Shown: positions 12,461 to 23,341 of the stretch, piece by piece
Position numbering within the stretch: position 1 is the stretch's first letter
Layout of the letters: the number at the start of each line of letters is the position of its first letter
Assembly: GCA_038277395.1 (NCBI GenBank)
Contig: CM076192.1
Location: 192,696,863-192,760,862 of the forward strand
Reading direction: 5' to 3'
DNA: 64,000 nucleotides
Source of the DNA: Dryocosmus kuriphilus
Taxonomy: Eukaryota; Arthropoda; Insecta; Hymenoptera; Cynipidae
Position numbers and translations under genes: made by a program
The notes under the pieces: generated by a model
The model's database searches: none
Told to the model about the DNA's origin: nothing
The model's input: the letters and a program-made list of their open reading frames with translations, nothing else

Positions 12461-13269
12461 GTCTCCCTCTACCTCTGGGCGTCTCGACCACCTGCCGTCG
12501 TATATCTCGGAAAGAGGCAAAGACATATACGGTACCTCTGCTCTCCTTCCCCCCCATGGGAGAGCAACCTCAGCAATTCAACATGCCACGGAGCTGGGGT
12601 TTAATATCCTGTTGACACTCCGATACCCACTCTCGCGCTCGCTCCGATGATTTTGAGCAACAATGCAAAAAAGAAGGAGACATGAGTATAAATCGAACTG
12701 TGTCGAAAGTGCCCTGTCACAATCATTTAAAACTTTTAAAAATAAAAAAAATTAGCTTATTCACGAGAGTTTTCTAGAAATCCGTTGCGATCTTGTAAAA
12801 TCCCTTAAAACCTTTGTCTAATACATAATTTTTTCATTGAGAATTGTACATTTTCTGCGAATACTCCCTAAAGTGACCCGAAATTGATGAGCCTCCTAAA
12901 AATAAATTCTTTAATGTAAAAAGTTATTCACACATCTTTTAAAATTATTTATAAATATAAGACTCCTTATAAGAAAATTATTCCTTCTGTTCTACATGAA
13001 AAAATAAGTGTTTAATCTCTCCCCTGTTTTTAACCCCTTACGTGGCAAAATTTCCCACTTTTTTATCACCATATTCTACGTGATTCCTGAAATTTCTTTG
13101 GTTCTATATAAAAAATGTTGAAAAATTAGATGTGGTCTGGGAGAATGAAAGGTTGCTAAGGGAAAAGTCACAGAATTTTAAGAATTTAATTTTCTGGGCA
13201 TCCGACTAAATTCTAAGTTAATGAAATATTAATTTTAAAAATGAATAATAATCTATACTTTCCTTACAG
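12461..13269. other. Intron C-E, last part, no gene
   Basis: Nothing recognisable. The last about 75 nt before exon E are repeated before exon F (see the exon F entry). Confidence 0.5.
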
Positions 13270-13314
13270 ACAAAGGCACAATTACGATTCCTAATCAAGA
13301 TCACCTGGATGATG
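13270..13314 (+). CDS. Exon E of micro-exon gene (45 nt, phase 1-1)
   Basis: The acceptor is CTTTCCTTACAG and the donor GTAATG at 13315. Phase 1 gives KGTITIPNQDHLDD plus one nt. The following intron is only 90 nt (13315-13404). The intron before this exon (GGGCATCCGACTAAATTCTAAG... to the acceptor) is similar to that short 90-nt intron, so exons E and F form another tandem pair. Protein family unknown; the peptide is hydrophilic. Confidence 0.62.
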
Positions 13315-13404
13315 GTAATGCAATTTTTTGGGCACTCTATTAAGATCTAAGTTAATCAATTTTTTGAGTATAGGAATAATGAATAATATACACTTTTCTT
13401 ACAG

Positions 13405-13518
13405 CTCCTAACGTATTTGATAATCTAAATCCAAGTGATGGTGATAAAATCAAAAATGATCAAGGAATTGTTGCAGTTGTCCGAAGCGGTAAAATTCTCC
13501 AGTATCAACCGACAAGCG
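13405..13518 (+). CDS. Exon F of micro-exon gene (114 nt, phase 1-1)
   Basis: The acceptor ACTTTTCTTACAG ends at 13404 and the donor GTAATT starts at 13519. Phase 1 gives 37 codons beginning PNVFDNLNPSDGDKIK and ending KILQYQPTS, plus one nt. The intron start after it matches those after exons D and G. Its upstream intron matches the one before exon E. Open frame, length divisible by three and conserved flanks together make this one of the best supported exons. Confidence 0.66.
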
Positions 13519-13724
13519 GTAATTTATAAAACTAAAATACAGTCTAAAACAGATAATTCTGCCTAAGATCCAATCATGCTTTCCAATATTATCGTTCCCA
13601 ACCACTCTCTCATTCTCCTTCTTTCACTCCTCTAGCTCACGCCAGTTAACTCATCCACACTCTTCCCAGTCCCTCGTCTCCTAAAATTTTATATCCAGCG
13701 TAGAAGTGACAATTTCTTTCTACA

Positions 13725-14024
13725 ATGGATCAAGTCCTAAGGACGACGCATTTCAACGAGCAGTTGGAAACTTCAGGAAACGGGGGAAAAAGACATAACA
13801 TCCTAGATAACTTGGGATGGAACGTAGTGTCAGGAAAAAAACCAATGACCCACATATCTTGGGTAGAAGTCACCCATATTGTCAAAAAATTATCAAGTCC
13901 TAAAGTACACGAATTACAAGCGTGTCAACAGGAAGTTTTTGACATTGAAATCAAGGATAAACATCCCAAAACGACTTTTCGGAAAAGTATTAACCATCTT
14001 CTTGTTGAAAAATCTCGGCTTTAG
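13725..14024 (+). other. Orphan ORF in intron F-G, unrecognised
   Basis: A 99-codon open frame starts with ATG (MDQVLRTTHFNEQLETSG...) and encodes a charged, Lys-rich peptide with no membrane segment or family I recognise. It lies in the 928-nt intron between exons F and G on the same strand. It could be a relic of a transposon or chance. No splice sites of the GTAAT type flank it. Confidence 0.2.
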
Positions 14025-14446
14025 GACTCGATAAATGTCAGAGAGCAAATGGGACTTCTACCCTCCAAATAAGGGTGGGTGATTTTTTTGCTGAAGCGAT
14101 ACATATATCTTTCAACGTCATTTAGGTGTTACCTTCGTTTCTCGTGTCCTAAAGTTTCCGTTTACTTCTTGTAAAGCGTCCAATCTGAGAACTGAAAGCC
14201 ATTAGATATTAAGGGTGATTTCTACCCTCTATAAAAGGGTGGGTGAATTTTTTTTGGAAACCAAATCTGTTTCATTCTGGACTTCAGCCGCATCTTTTTC
14301 GATGTCCCGTGAGCAGAAAGACCTTTTCCATGAACTTCTTGACAAATAATTAATAGACTTACAATCTAGTATAATCTAATATTTCTAAGTAAACTTTTTT
14401 CACAAATTTTTCATAAATAATAACTTTCATTTCCTTACACGATCAG

Positions 14447-14581
14447 ATGGTGAAGAAGAGTGCTACGAACTACAGGATAATGATCTCGTGTTAAACCCTT
14501 ATGGAGTACCTAAGTCAAAATATTTGAAAGGGTTTTATATTCACCCTCAAATAGACACACATGCACTACCTACTACAGCGG
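14447..14581 (+). CDS. Exon G of micro-exon gene (135 nt, phase 1-1)
   Basis: The acceptor TTTCCTTACACGATCAG ends at 14446 and the donor GTAATT starts at 14582. Phase 1 gives 44 codons beginning GEEECYELQDNDLVLN and ending THALPTTA, plus one nt. The donor-side intron (GTAATTTAAAAACTATAATACAATCTAAAAC) repeats that of exons D and F. It is the longest internal exon seen. One Cys; acidic start. The next supported exon is the interrupted one at 20775/24666. Confidence 0.64.
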
Positions 14582-15260
14582 GTAATTTAAAAACTATAAT
14601 ACAATCTAAAACAAAAATAAATTCAGGGGATATTTTATGGGGCAATATTAACTAAATTGCAGCGTTTACAAATTTTAACAACACAGAAAAACGATGAGCT
14701 TTTCTTTATTCTAAAATTGGATAAAGAATTAACTTTCATCCAAAGTTTTTGAATCTGTCATTAATGAAAAGATACGTCTCTTATGGAATTGAAGTATTGG
14801 TAAGTTTTGGACCTGACACTTTTCTCGAGATAAAGTATAGGGTTTCCAACACTTGTTCGTGAAAAACCTACTGGATCCAATACTTAGCATTACTTCCCCG
14901 GCATAATGTTTTCAAACAAGTATATGAATTTTCAATGAATGGTCATTATATCTTTAAAAACTAAGATTAATTTTAAATGAATTTCCTTAATTTTTAAAGA
15001 AAAACTGCAAACTTTTCGTAAAATAGTTGAATTTTCAACGCAAAAAGAAAGAATTTTAGACCATAAATGCAAGGGTTTAGTTTTCAGCCAAAAGTTATGA
15101 ATTTTCCACGAATTCGTTGTGTTCTCAACCGAAAAAGATAAATGTTCAACAACAAATCTGATAGTAGAATTTTTAGCCAATGACAAAAAATTAAACCAAA
15201 AATGGAAGATAAATTTTGAACAAAAATGGTTAAGTCTTCAACCAAGGAGTATTAGGTTTC
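14582..15260. other. Intronic AT-rich sequence; 5' copy of a flanking direct repeat
   Basis: No gene. The last about 75 nt (15184-15260) are repeated almost unchanged at 17753-17832, on the other side of the Merlin-like transposon. Confidence 0.55.
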
Positions 15261-15737
15261 GTTTACGTATTTTGACGCGCTGATTACGAAAATCATAGTG
15301 AAAATTGGCGACTAGGCTATTTTCATGGTGAAAACCATAAAAAACCCATAAAATTGATGGTTTTTTATGTTTATCTCAGTAAACATACAAAATATATAAA
15401 AACCTTTTAAACAAAAGTTGTAGCCAGCATAAAAATACATCTTTTATATTTTTTATATACTTTTTCTCTTAAACCATTATTTTCCGAGAAAAATGGGATA
15501 ATGTTCCAAGAAGTGCATTTTGACAAGACTCCATTAGTTTCGGCATTGCCTACTTACGCACTTTACCACGGGAAGGTTGGAGCTTGGTCTTTAAAGTGCA
15601 TGTTTTTTTTTTTTGCTTTTTGTATTTTAGTTTATTTTTTGCATTTTTTTAAATTTAATTTTTTGAAAAGTAACGCTTAAGTAAAAGAAAGAAGAAGTAA
15701 GAAAAAGTAACGTTTAACGAAAAAAGAACGTAGAAAA

Positions 15738-16720
15738 TTAGTTTCCTTTGCCAGGATAGCAAATTTTTATGTCAGTGATCAACTGAGAAAAGGGATCTGC
15801 GTTTAGTTTTCTTACCAGACGCCGCCACAAAAATTCGCAAAGATGGTCTGCTAAGTTGTTTTTGTGAACTCCACCCCGTGATAGGGAGCGTCGCATCCAA
15901 CGCCAGGACGATTCTATATTTTGTGTGTGCGCTCCAGTTTCCTGATTCACAAACTCTTGAGAATGATTCACAGTTTTGTGGACATAACCATGAGCTTTCA
16001 GATTTAAGTAGCCTTTCCAGCAGTCTGTTTGGATTTCTGCGCCAATTGCTATATGCTTCTGGATCAAAGAGAGTAAGGTTGTTTCATCTCTTTTGTTATC
16101 AGGGCAAATTTCCAATCGATAATTCTCAGGATGCCCCTGTGAATCATTCCCAAGATCCAAGAGCCTTCCACCACACGTCCTCTTTTGTACTTTCGACGTC
16201 CTATTTTACACACATCCATTTCTACAATTTCCCCCACGCCTCCTATTTTACCTTCATTTTCAAACTGTTGGTCAAGAGCAACCATACAAACTTCTCGACA
16301 AAAGGAAAAGCGATCGGCAACACTTTCCCTGGACACCTGCTGTCCTTCAATTATACTGCTTTCGCGAATGGTTTGTTCAAAGGTTAAATTAACAGCAAAG
16401 CTGTATGTAATTAACATGCAGGCTGCTGCTGAAATGTGAGATTGCTCAAACCACGTATTTTCCGCTACAGTAGCATTATGAGAGTATTTGCCCTTTTTTT
16501 GGCATTTAAATTGACCACAGGTAAATACTAATTCGTGTAGGGTCATGTTCTTTTTATGTTTAATGCAATATCTTGTGCTTGGAATGAGTTCGATATCGCG
16601 TAACCACTGAAGGGTTTTTTCGCGATCTTGGAAAATACAGCTCAAAGTGAAGATGTTATGAATCTGATTCATTTTTAACAACTTACCAATAACAGCGAAA
16701 AAGCTTAATTTAAATAGCAA
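15738..16720 (-). pseudogene. Merlin/IS1595-like transposase, frameshifted
   Basis: Two overlapping minus-strand frames join near 16.10-16.16 kb. The upstream frame (16064-16720) holds a Cys-containing N-terminal part and the first catalytic region (GEIVEMDVCKIGRRKYKRG, with the acidic D after VEM). The downstream frame (15738-16160) holds TDCWKGY (second D) and GAHTQNIESSWRWMRR (third acidic residue, E in IES), the usual DDE layout of the ISXO2-like domain. The product would cut and join DNA at the TIRs. A single frameshift separates the halves, so it is inactive as it stands. Total length, a little over 300 codons, fits the family. Confidence 0.8.
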
Positions 16721-16904
16721 GAGTTAAGAGAGAGACAGAGCGACTCACGCGGGACTTGCTCCGTGGCACGTTCAGACTCGATTATTCTAGCACCGACGTG
16801 TGTGATGAAGACAATCGAGGGTGCGAGAGGGAGAGGGGCAAAATAAGGAGTAGGGAGATAATCCACGCCCAGATGTGAGATGAAAAACGGTAAAAAGTGT
16901 AATA

Positions 16905-17460
16905 AATAATGTTGCTCGAACAAAAAAGAACTAAGGTCTCACACAACCCCCTTTCCCAGGTGTTGTGGGGGCGGGAAGGCACCCCTGCAACAGGTCACAT
17001 AAATAACTTAGGTCATACACGACCCCCTTTCCTAGGTGTTGTGGGGGCGGGAAGGCACCCCTGTGATAGGGCACAAAAAATAACTAAGGTGTCACACAAC
17101 CCCCTTTCCCAGGTGTTGTGGGGGCGGGAAGGCACCCCTGTGATAGGGCACAAAAAATAACTAAGGTTTCACACAACCTTTCATACAATTTATGTCGTAC
17201 CGCTAAACATTTTGCAGTATTTTTGTGATTTTTCCTATGCATTCAGCCACCCTCGGCCTCCTTTCCAGAGAAGGGGGGGGGGGGGGCACATGCACTGACT
17301 GGTTACGGAAAAGCGTTCAGTAACGCTCGACCACTTTTCAAAGGGGGGGGGGGGGCTACGTATGCACTGACTGGTTACGAAAAAGTGTTCGGTCACGCTC
17401 GATCCCTTTTCCAAGGTTGTGGTGGGGGGGCTACACATGCACTGACTGGTTACGGAAGCG
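16905..17460. repeat. G/C-rich minisatellite inside the Merlin-like element
   Basis: Three units of about 75-85 bp (16925-17170) share CCCCCTTTCCCAGGTGTTGT, then GGGGGCGGGAAGGCACCCCTG and a CACAAAAAATAACTAAGG core. Three more units in opposite orientation (17245-17455) are built on CACTGACTGGTTACG and include G runs. The unit resembles the minisatellites in M1-M4 (27.3-28.1, 38.8-39.7, 42.0-42.9, 45.6-46.6 kb). Confidence 0.85.
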
Positions 17461-17704
17461 CAATCCTCATTATCTTGAACAATAATGGTTTAAGATAAAA
17501 AGTATATAGAACATAAAAGATGTATTTTTACGCTGGCTACAACTTTTGTTTGAAAGATTTTTTTATATTTTGTATATTTACTGAGATAAACGCAAAAAAC
17601 GTGGTGGTTTTTATGGTGTTTTTTTATGGTTTTCACCATGAAAATGGCCTAGTCGCCAATTTTCACTATGATTTTCGTAATCAGCGAGTCAAAATACATA
17701 AGTG

Positions 17705-18500
17705 TATATAGTTTCAAATAAATCGGAGGTATCCGCTATTCGGAACTTTATCCAAAAAATTAAACCAAAAATGGAATAGATAAATTTTGAACAAAAAATG
17801 GTTGAGTCTTCAACCAAGGAGTATTAGGTTTCAGCCAACATATTCGAGTTTTGCATCAACACATTTCAATTTGTGCAAGCAGAATTTATAAGAAAAAAAA
17901 TCCATAAAAAATAGAGCACGTAAATTTTAAAAAAAAAGTTTAGCTTTGAACAAAAAATTGTTAAATTCCCAACATTTCCACAAAAATGTAACAGTTGAGA
18001 TTTCAACCAAAGTATCTACATTTTTAATTTAAGGAGTTTCAAAGTTTCAGAAAGACACACATGAACATTCAACGAAATAGTTTAATTTTAGCTAAGAATG
18101 GCATATTTGATTAAAATAGGAACAGTTTGATTTTCAACTGAAATACGCAAATTTTGAACAAAATATATAATTATAAATAGTTGAACTATTAATACAAAAA
18201 GAGGAGCTTTCATTAACAAAGTTCAATATTGACCCGAAAACGATGAATCTTCCAGAAGAGAATAATTGGCTTTCAACTAGAAACGAATTGGTCTCAAAAA
18301 TGCTGAATATCCCACAACACATTTCAATGTGTTAACTAAAAATGTTAGTTCTCACAAACAAAGATGAATGCTTATCCCGAAACATAATAGTTGACTTGCG
18401 AAACAAAAAACTTTATTTTTCAGAAAAAATAGTCGAGTTATGAACTAAAGAAACGAATTTTTCGAAATGAAAAATTGATTTTCATTCTAAATAGATGAAT
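17705..18500. other. AT-rich non-coding sequence
   Basis: No gene. It contains the 3' copy of the direct repeat (17753-17832) and then the degenerate TTTTCAACCAAAA-type background. Confidence 0.55.
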
Positions 18501-19425
18501 CTTCAACTTTCATATGTATGTTATGGGTAACTGTCAGAAACTTTCTTCTTGTGGACTTATACGGAGTACGGAGTCTGTATGGACGAGAAGTATTTCCTCA
18601 GCAAGAAGTCGCGTTCATCGGTGTTCCGTTGGATACCAAGTTTTAAGTCGGTGGGAGAGAAGAGACGAGAGCCTTCATTTTCCTCTTTGCCGTGTGAGAA
18701 AAATAGCACGCGTCTCACCTTTGTGTACTGAGCATTCGTGCTCCGGCTTAGACGGAGCAAAAGCTGCAGAAGATCATTGTAAGACGGCGGTGCGGGTCGT
18801 CTGGTCAATGGCGATCTGGAGATTGATGGTTCCTCATGGTTGAAATTCCTGGATAATAATGTTATACCACGATCTACTGGTGGCTGGTGCTGGCGTCGAC
18901 AACCACTGATTGGTCGGAGACACCATCGGCGATCTCTGGCTGGTCGACGGCAGCGTTGGCCAACCGTGGTTGGTCGTTGGCTGCATCGGTAGCGTGTGAT
19001 TAGCCCTTGAGAGGTAGCTTACATCGCGGAGCACCAGGTGTGCCTCCCACAGCAGCCTGGCCCTCTTTCGCGACGCACGTTGCCTTTTGTTCAACCCCAT
19101 CGATGTGATGAACATGTAGAGCCTTCGACGTATGAGTTAGTCCTAGAAAGGACTGAATTTCTATCGGCGAGTACAACCACTCCACAGAAGGATGACCGAG
19201 CGGCCTAAAGATGTATTGGCTACTCGCGATGGACTGCAGAGGGAAAGCTTAGTTCATTGGTTAGTTCCAAACGACTAACATATCATCGATTATGACCAAT
19301 CCAGAAAAGAATGGCTGAATGGCTTAAAGATGGATGGTTATTTGAGATGGACTGGAGATCAGACTTCGTTATTTACAGATATATGTCCTAGAAAGGGTAG
19401 CTCTCAAAAAGGCTGGGATTACAAA
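18501..19425. other. Less AT-rich unassigned block
   Basis: The base composition rises sharply and ORFs occur on both strands without recognisable domains. There are internal repeats on TGGTCG (18880-19000) and a pair of related segments at 19190-19250 and 19305-19370 (GACCGAGCGGCCTAAAGATG / GGCTGAATGGCTTAAAGATG). Their starts look like a tRNA A-box, but no convincing B-box follows. It could be a fragment of a retroelement (LTR or leader). No firm call. Confidence 0.3.
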
Positions 19426-19429
19426 GAAT

Positions 19430-20370
19430 GTAAGGAGTTTAGGAAGTTTTATGAGATTTAAGGGTCTTAGGAAGTTTAAAGGTTCTTAAAAGGTTTTAAA
19501 CTATTATAAGGGTTTAGCGATTTAACGAATTAAAATGATTTTAAGATTTTCAAATACTTTAAAGGATTTTAAGCGTTTGAAGGGTTCTATTGTGGTTAAA
19601 ATGTTTTAAGGCATTTAGAGATTTTAAATATTCTAGGAGTTTTAACGTTTTAAGTAAATAAGGGCTCTTAAGGTATTTATGTAATTTTAATAATTTTAAA
19701 AGTTTCAAGAGATTTAAAGGGTTTCGAGCATTTTAATTAAAAAATGTAACGGATTTTAAGAGATTTTAAGGAATTCTAAGAGTTTTAAAGGATTTTATGT
19801 GTACTTATGTGATTTCAAATGAATTTAAGGGCTTGTAAGGTTTTTAAGGAACTTCAGTGGGGTTTAAGCGCCTTTATAGGATTTTAGGAGAATTAAGGGT
19901 TTTTATGGGTTTTTATAATTTTGAAGGTATTTTAACTGCTTTGAAATGATGTAAAGGAATTAGCGGATTTTAAGTGTTTTAAATAACTTAAAGAATTTAA
20001 GGGATTTTATTGGTCTAATGTGTTGAAGGAGTTTAGGTGTCTTAAGGCATCTAGGGCCTCTTGTGGATTTTATGGGTTTGAAGTTCTTAAATAATTAATT
20101 GTCTCGAAGGGATTTTAAAAAAGTAAGGAACTATCGTATCTTTATGGTATTTTAAGGGTTTTAAGAAATTTTAAGGGGCTTAAAGTGTTTGATGGTTTTT
20201 AAGAGGGTTTGAAGAATTTTTAGTGTTTAAGGAGTTTTCAAGGATTAATCTATTTCATGGGATTTAAGAGATTTAAAGGATTGAAGGAATTTGAACGGTT
20301 TTAGGACTTTATGAATTTTAGTGATATAAGAAGTTTAGAAAGATTCTTGGAAGTTTTAGGAAATTTCAGA
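19430..20370. repeat. Degenerate TTTTAAGG satellite
   Basis: Nearly one kilobase of short irregular units around TTTTAAGG(G/A) with GATTT and GTTT spacers. The same sequence type fills 25490-27110 and 40241-41800. No coding capacity. Confidence 0.8.
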
Positions 20371-20774
20371 GTTCTAAACTTGGGGCGGCCCGTTATATAG
20401 ACATAATTATGAGCCATCTATTTCAATAGAAAATCCGCATATTACAAAAGTTGCAGGCAACGGGCGAAGTCATGCTACGTACGCCCTTGGGATGATAACG
20501 TATTCCTAATTTGAATAGAAATTTGAGCGTGTCATGTATCTCTCGATGAATATATGGACGTTGAGCGATCGATAAATGCGTACATAAGAATAATGAGGTG
20601 GGCATTTAGATTGGGTTCGGGGATTCCGCGGTCTGCACTTGAATTTGAAGACGTACATCGTTCACTTACTTTTGGTAAGCCCAGGAGAGAAGACCTGCCT
20701 GGTCAGTCTCTCCTATCACCTCGCAACGGATGCCATGAATTGGTACTTTGAATATTAATTAAAAATTTTTCTAG
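20371..20774. other. Unique intron sequence before the interrupted exon
   Basis: A 40-codon frame ends in phase 1 at a good GTAAGC donor (20675), but no adequate acceptor precedes it, so I do not call an exon. The stretch ends in AATTTTTCTAG (20764-20774), the acceptor of the split exon J. Confidence 0.4.
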
Positions 20775-20786
20775 TGGTTTCTTATA
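20775..20786 (+). pseudogene. Exon J, 5' part (12 nt), interrupted by transposons
   Basis: The acceptor ATTTTTCTAG ends at 20774. Twelve nt later a TA dinucleotide is the target of a rosa-like transposon. The continuation is at 24666-24713. Read across the insertion, the two parts sum to 60 nt, open in phase 1 at both ends like every other exon of this gene. This part encodes xVSY and the first two nt of the next codon. The exon is destroyed here unless the transposons are removed or it is skipped. Confidence 0.55.
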
Positions 20787-21402
20787 CAGGGTGTCTAAAG
20801 AGTCCCGGGACGGTTGGATATTTCCTCAGGTAAAATATTTTTTTAAAAAGTGAAGGTCATTCCTGAAGTAAATTTCAGCGAGGAATTCAATGGTGACCTT
20901 CATTTTGACCTTGAAGTTGACCTTCGTGACTTTTTGAAGGTCAACTTTGTTTTTTTAAATGGAAACCCTCTTTTTTTGCATCTGCAATCGATAGAGAGGA
21001 AAATTATACGTTCAGGTATGTACCCAAGTTATAGGTCAATTGTAACGTTCAAGGTCAGTTAGAGGTTATTTGAAATTAACAAAGCTTTCCAAGAGGTCAG
21101 TGAATTTCCTGAAGTAAATTTCAACTAGGAATTCACTGGTGAGCTCTGTATTGATCTTGGTTACAGAGTTTTGAATATTGTAAAATCATAAGGAAATTTT
21201 TCATTAAAAGTTCCAGGTGTTCTGGCGAGAGTTCTGTTCCTCCACAAAGAGTTATACAGTCCTATACCGTTTTTCGATACCTAAGTCAATACCTAAGGCG
21301 ATATCATAAGTCCTATACCGTTTCTCCATACGAATATTACGAATCGAAACTAAATTTACGTATTACGAATACATACTTACTATCTTTCGCTAAAAGATTA
21401 TT

Positions 21403-22491
21403 ATGGCGCAAGCTAAACTTTCGGAATGAGAGAGGGTATCTGTATTAATGATGTGTGGTTGGGGAGATCGAGTTCAATCTTATGATCAAGTTCGTTTGCT
21501 TTTTAATCGCACTTTTAGTAATGGAGAAGGGTTAAATCCTGTCTCAAAATCAACAATTGAAAGAACTGTAAGGGGCTTTAAGAATCATGGATCTATCAAG
21601 GACCTTCAGAGAACTGGTCGGCCAAAATCTGCAGCATCTGAGGAGATGCAGATGGACAAAGCCCAAGCATTTGTTGAAAACCCACACCTTAGTTTACATC
21701 GAGCTAGTGATGAGCGTGACGTTGCTCCTGAGACAGTGCGAAATATTTTAAAAAGCATTACTTTCCATCCTTACAAAGTTCATCTGGTACAAGAGCCCAA
21801 TGAAGACGATCCTGATCGTCGGGTTGAATTTTGTGAAATTATGATGGACAGAATTGATAGAGATCCTCTTTTCTTGTACAATACAGTATTTTCAGATGAA
21901 GCTACTTTCACTTTAAAAGGTGAAGTTAACAGGCAAAATTGTAGATATTGGTCCGACACAAATCCTGATTGGATGTTGGAGAGTCACACACAATATCCAC
22001 AAAAGATTAATGTTTGGGCCGGTATCTTGAATGACACATTGATAGGCCCTTTCTTCATCGATGGTAATCTCAATGCCCGTGAATATGAAGAGCTTATCAG
22101 AAACCAAATTGTACCAAGAATAAGGGAGATTACAGGCGATAATTTCCAAAATATTTGGTTCCAGCAGGACGGAGCAGCGGCGCATTGCGTTAGAGAGGTT
22201 CAAGCATATTTGGATACTCAGTTCCCTCAAAGGTGGATTGGAAGAAGGGGTGAAATCGAGTGGCCTGCTAGATCTCCTGATCTGACGCCTCTCGACTATT
22301 TTTTTGGGGGTTAATTAAAGAGCAAAGTATACTCAACGCAACACCAAAGCTTAGTCGAATTGCAGAATCGGATTCTGCAACAGGCTACTTTCATTCATAG
22401 GGATATGATTCGTAATGCTGTAACTCATTTTTATAATCGCATAGCTGTTTGTCAAGATGCTCAATGTTTTCAGTTCGAACGTCTTCACTGA
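21403..22491 (+). pseudogene. DD41D Tc1/mariner transposase with two stops
   Basis: The frame opens at ATG 21403 (MAQAKLSE), meets TGA at 21427-21429, continues from 21430 to TAA at 22312-22314, and stays open to the TGA at 22489-22491 (about 362 codons in all). Helix-turn-helix region: VSKSTIERTVRGFKNHGSI followed by the GRPKS linker. Catalytic motifs: FSDEATF (first D), FQQDGAAAH (second D), SPDLTPLDYFF (third D in PLDY). I count 41 residues between the second and third D, which is the rosa (DD41D) spacing. After the late stop the usual C-terminus LKSKVYST... is still readable. Two nonsense codons make it inactive here. Confidence 0.85.
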
Positions 22492-22616
22492 AGCGTGAGA
22501 GGCAAGAGGACTCACGCTAATCAAGCACCCCGAAACGTGAGAGGCAAGGGGACTCACGCTAATTAAGCACTCCGGAACGTGAGAGGCAAGGGGACTCACG
22601 CTAATCAAGCACCTTA
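22489..22616. repeat. Three 42-bp hairpin-forming tandem repeats
   Basis: Immediately after the transposase stop are three units of 42 bp, each with CGTGAG, an 11-nt loop (AGGCAAGGGGA or one change), then CTCACG, followed by CTAATCAAGCAC. Each unit can form a 6-bp stem. Similarity between units is very high, suggesting recent amplification or selection. Confidence 0.85.
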
Positions 22617-23341
22617 AAGGGAACAGAATTTACTACGTCCACGTCGTTGTTCCTGGGTAATGCTAAACGCAAACGCAAACTGCTTGGAAAAAACCATGAA
22701 AAAACCTTGAAGATCATCACCAAGATCAATACAGAGCTCACCAATAAATTTCTCGTTGAAATTTACTTCAGGAATTACACTGACCTCTTGGAAAACGTTG
22801 TTAGTTTCAAATAACCTCTGACTGACCTTGAACGTTACAATTGACCTATGACTTAAGTACGTACCTGAACGTAGAATTTTCCGCTCTATCGACTGCAGAT
22901 GTAAAAAATGGGGGTTTCTATATAAAAAAACAAAGTTGACCTTCAAAAAGCCATGAAGGTCAGCTTCAAAGTCAAAATGAAGGTCACCATTGAATTCCTC
23001 GTTGAAATCTACTTCAGGAATTGTACTGACCTCTTGGAAAGCTTTGTTATTTTCAAATAAACTCTAACTGAACTTAAACGTTACAATTGACCTATGACTT
23101 GGGTACGTACCTGAACGTAGAATTTTCTGCTCTATCGATTGCAGATGTAAAAAAAGGGGATTTCCATTTAAAAAAACAAAGGTGACCCTCAAAAAGCAAT
23201 TAAAGTCAACTTCAAGGTCAAAATGAAGGTCACCATTGAATTCCCCGTTGGAATTTACTTCAGGAATGACCTTCATTTTTCTGAAAAATATTTTACCTGA
23301 GGAAATATCCAACCGTCCCGGGACTTTTTAGACACCCTGTA

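Larger units (their letters stand above)
15261..17704 (-). mobile_element. Merlin-like DNA transposon with long TIRs
   Basis: Inverted repeats of about 225 nt lie at 15261-15490 and 17478-17704; both contain GCTGATTACGAAAATCATAG and GTTGTAGCCAGC in opposite orientation. Between them, on the minus strand, is a frameshifted ISXO2/IS1595-like transposase, the Merlin type. The right part holds a G/C-rich minisatellite (16905-17460). An imperfect direct repeat of about 75 nt flanks the whole; this is much longer than the short target duplications usual for Merlin. Confidence 0.75.
20787..23339 (+). mobile_element. rosa-like DD41D Tc1/mariner transposon
   Basis: The termini CAGGGTGTCTAAAGAGTCCCGGGAC and their inverted copy GTCCCGGGACTTTTTAGACACCCTG sit next to TA at both ends (20785-20786, 23340-23341). 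Long subterminal inverted sequence, rich in AAGGTCA/TGACCTT, extends about 400 nt inward on the left and about 700 nt on the right. The right arm carries two tandem copies of a block of about 245 bp. The transposase lies in the middle. Length 2553 bp, larger than most Tc1/mariner elements because of these arms. Confidence 0.85.

Noticed and set aside
16925..17160. CRISPR-like array of regularly spaced repeats
   Set aside because: Units are contiguous minisatellite repeats without unique spacers, in a eukaryotic transposon.
18514..18843. A 109-codon ORF as a gene
   Set aside because: Overlapping ORFs on both strands and no recognisable domain or splice context; left as unassigned.
19190..19260. 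tRNA-like start GATGACCGAGCGGCCTAAAG
   Set aside because: No B-box or acceptor-stem pairing follows; at most a degraded fragment.
20651..20674. Possible 24-nt phase 1-1 exon before a GTAAGC donor
   Set aside because: The donor and phase fit, but the preceding AG lacks a polypyrimidine tract, unlike all accepted exons.
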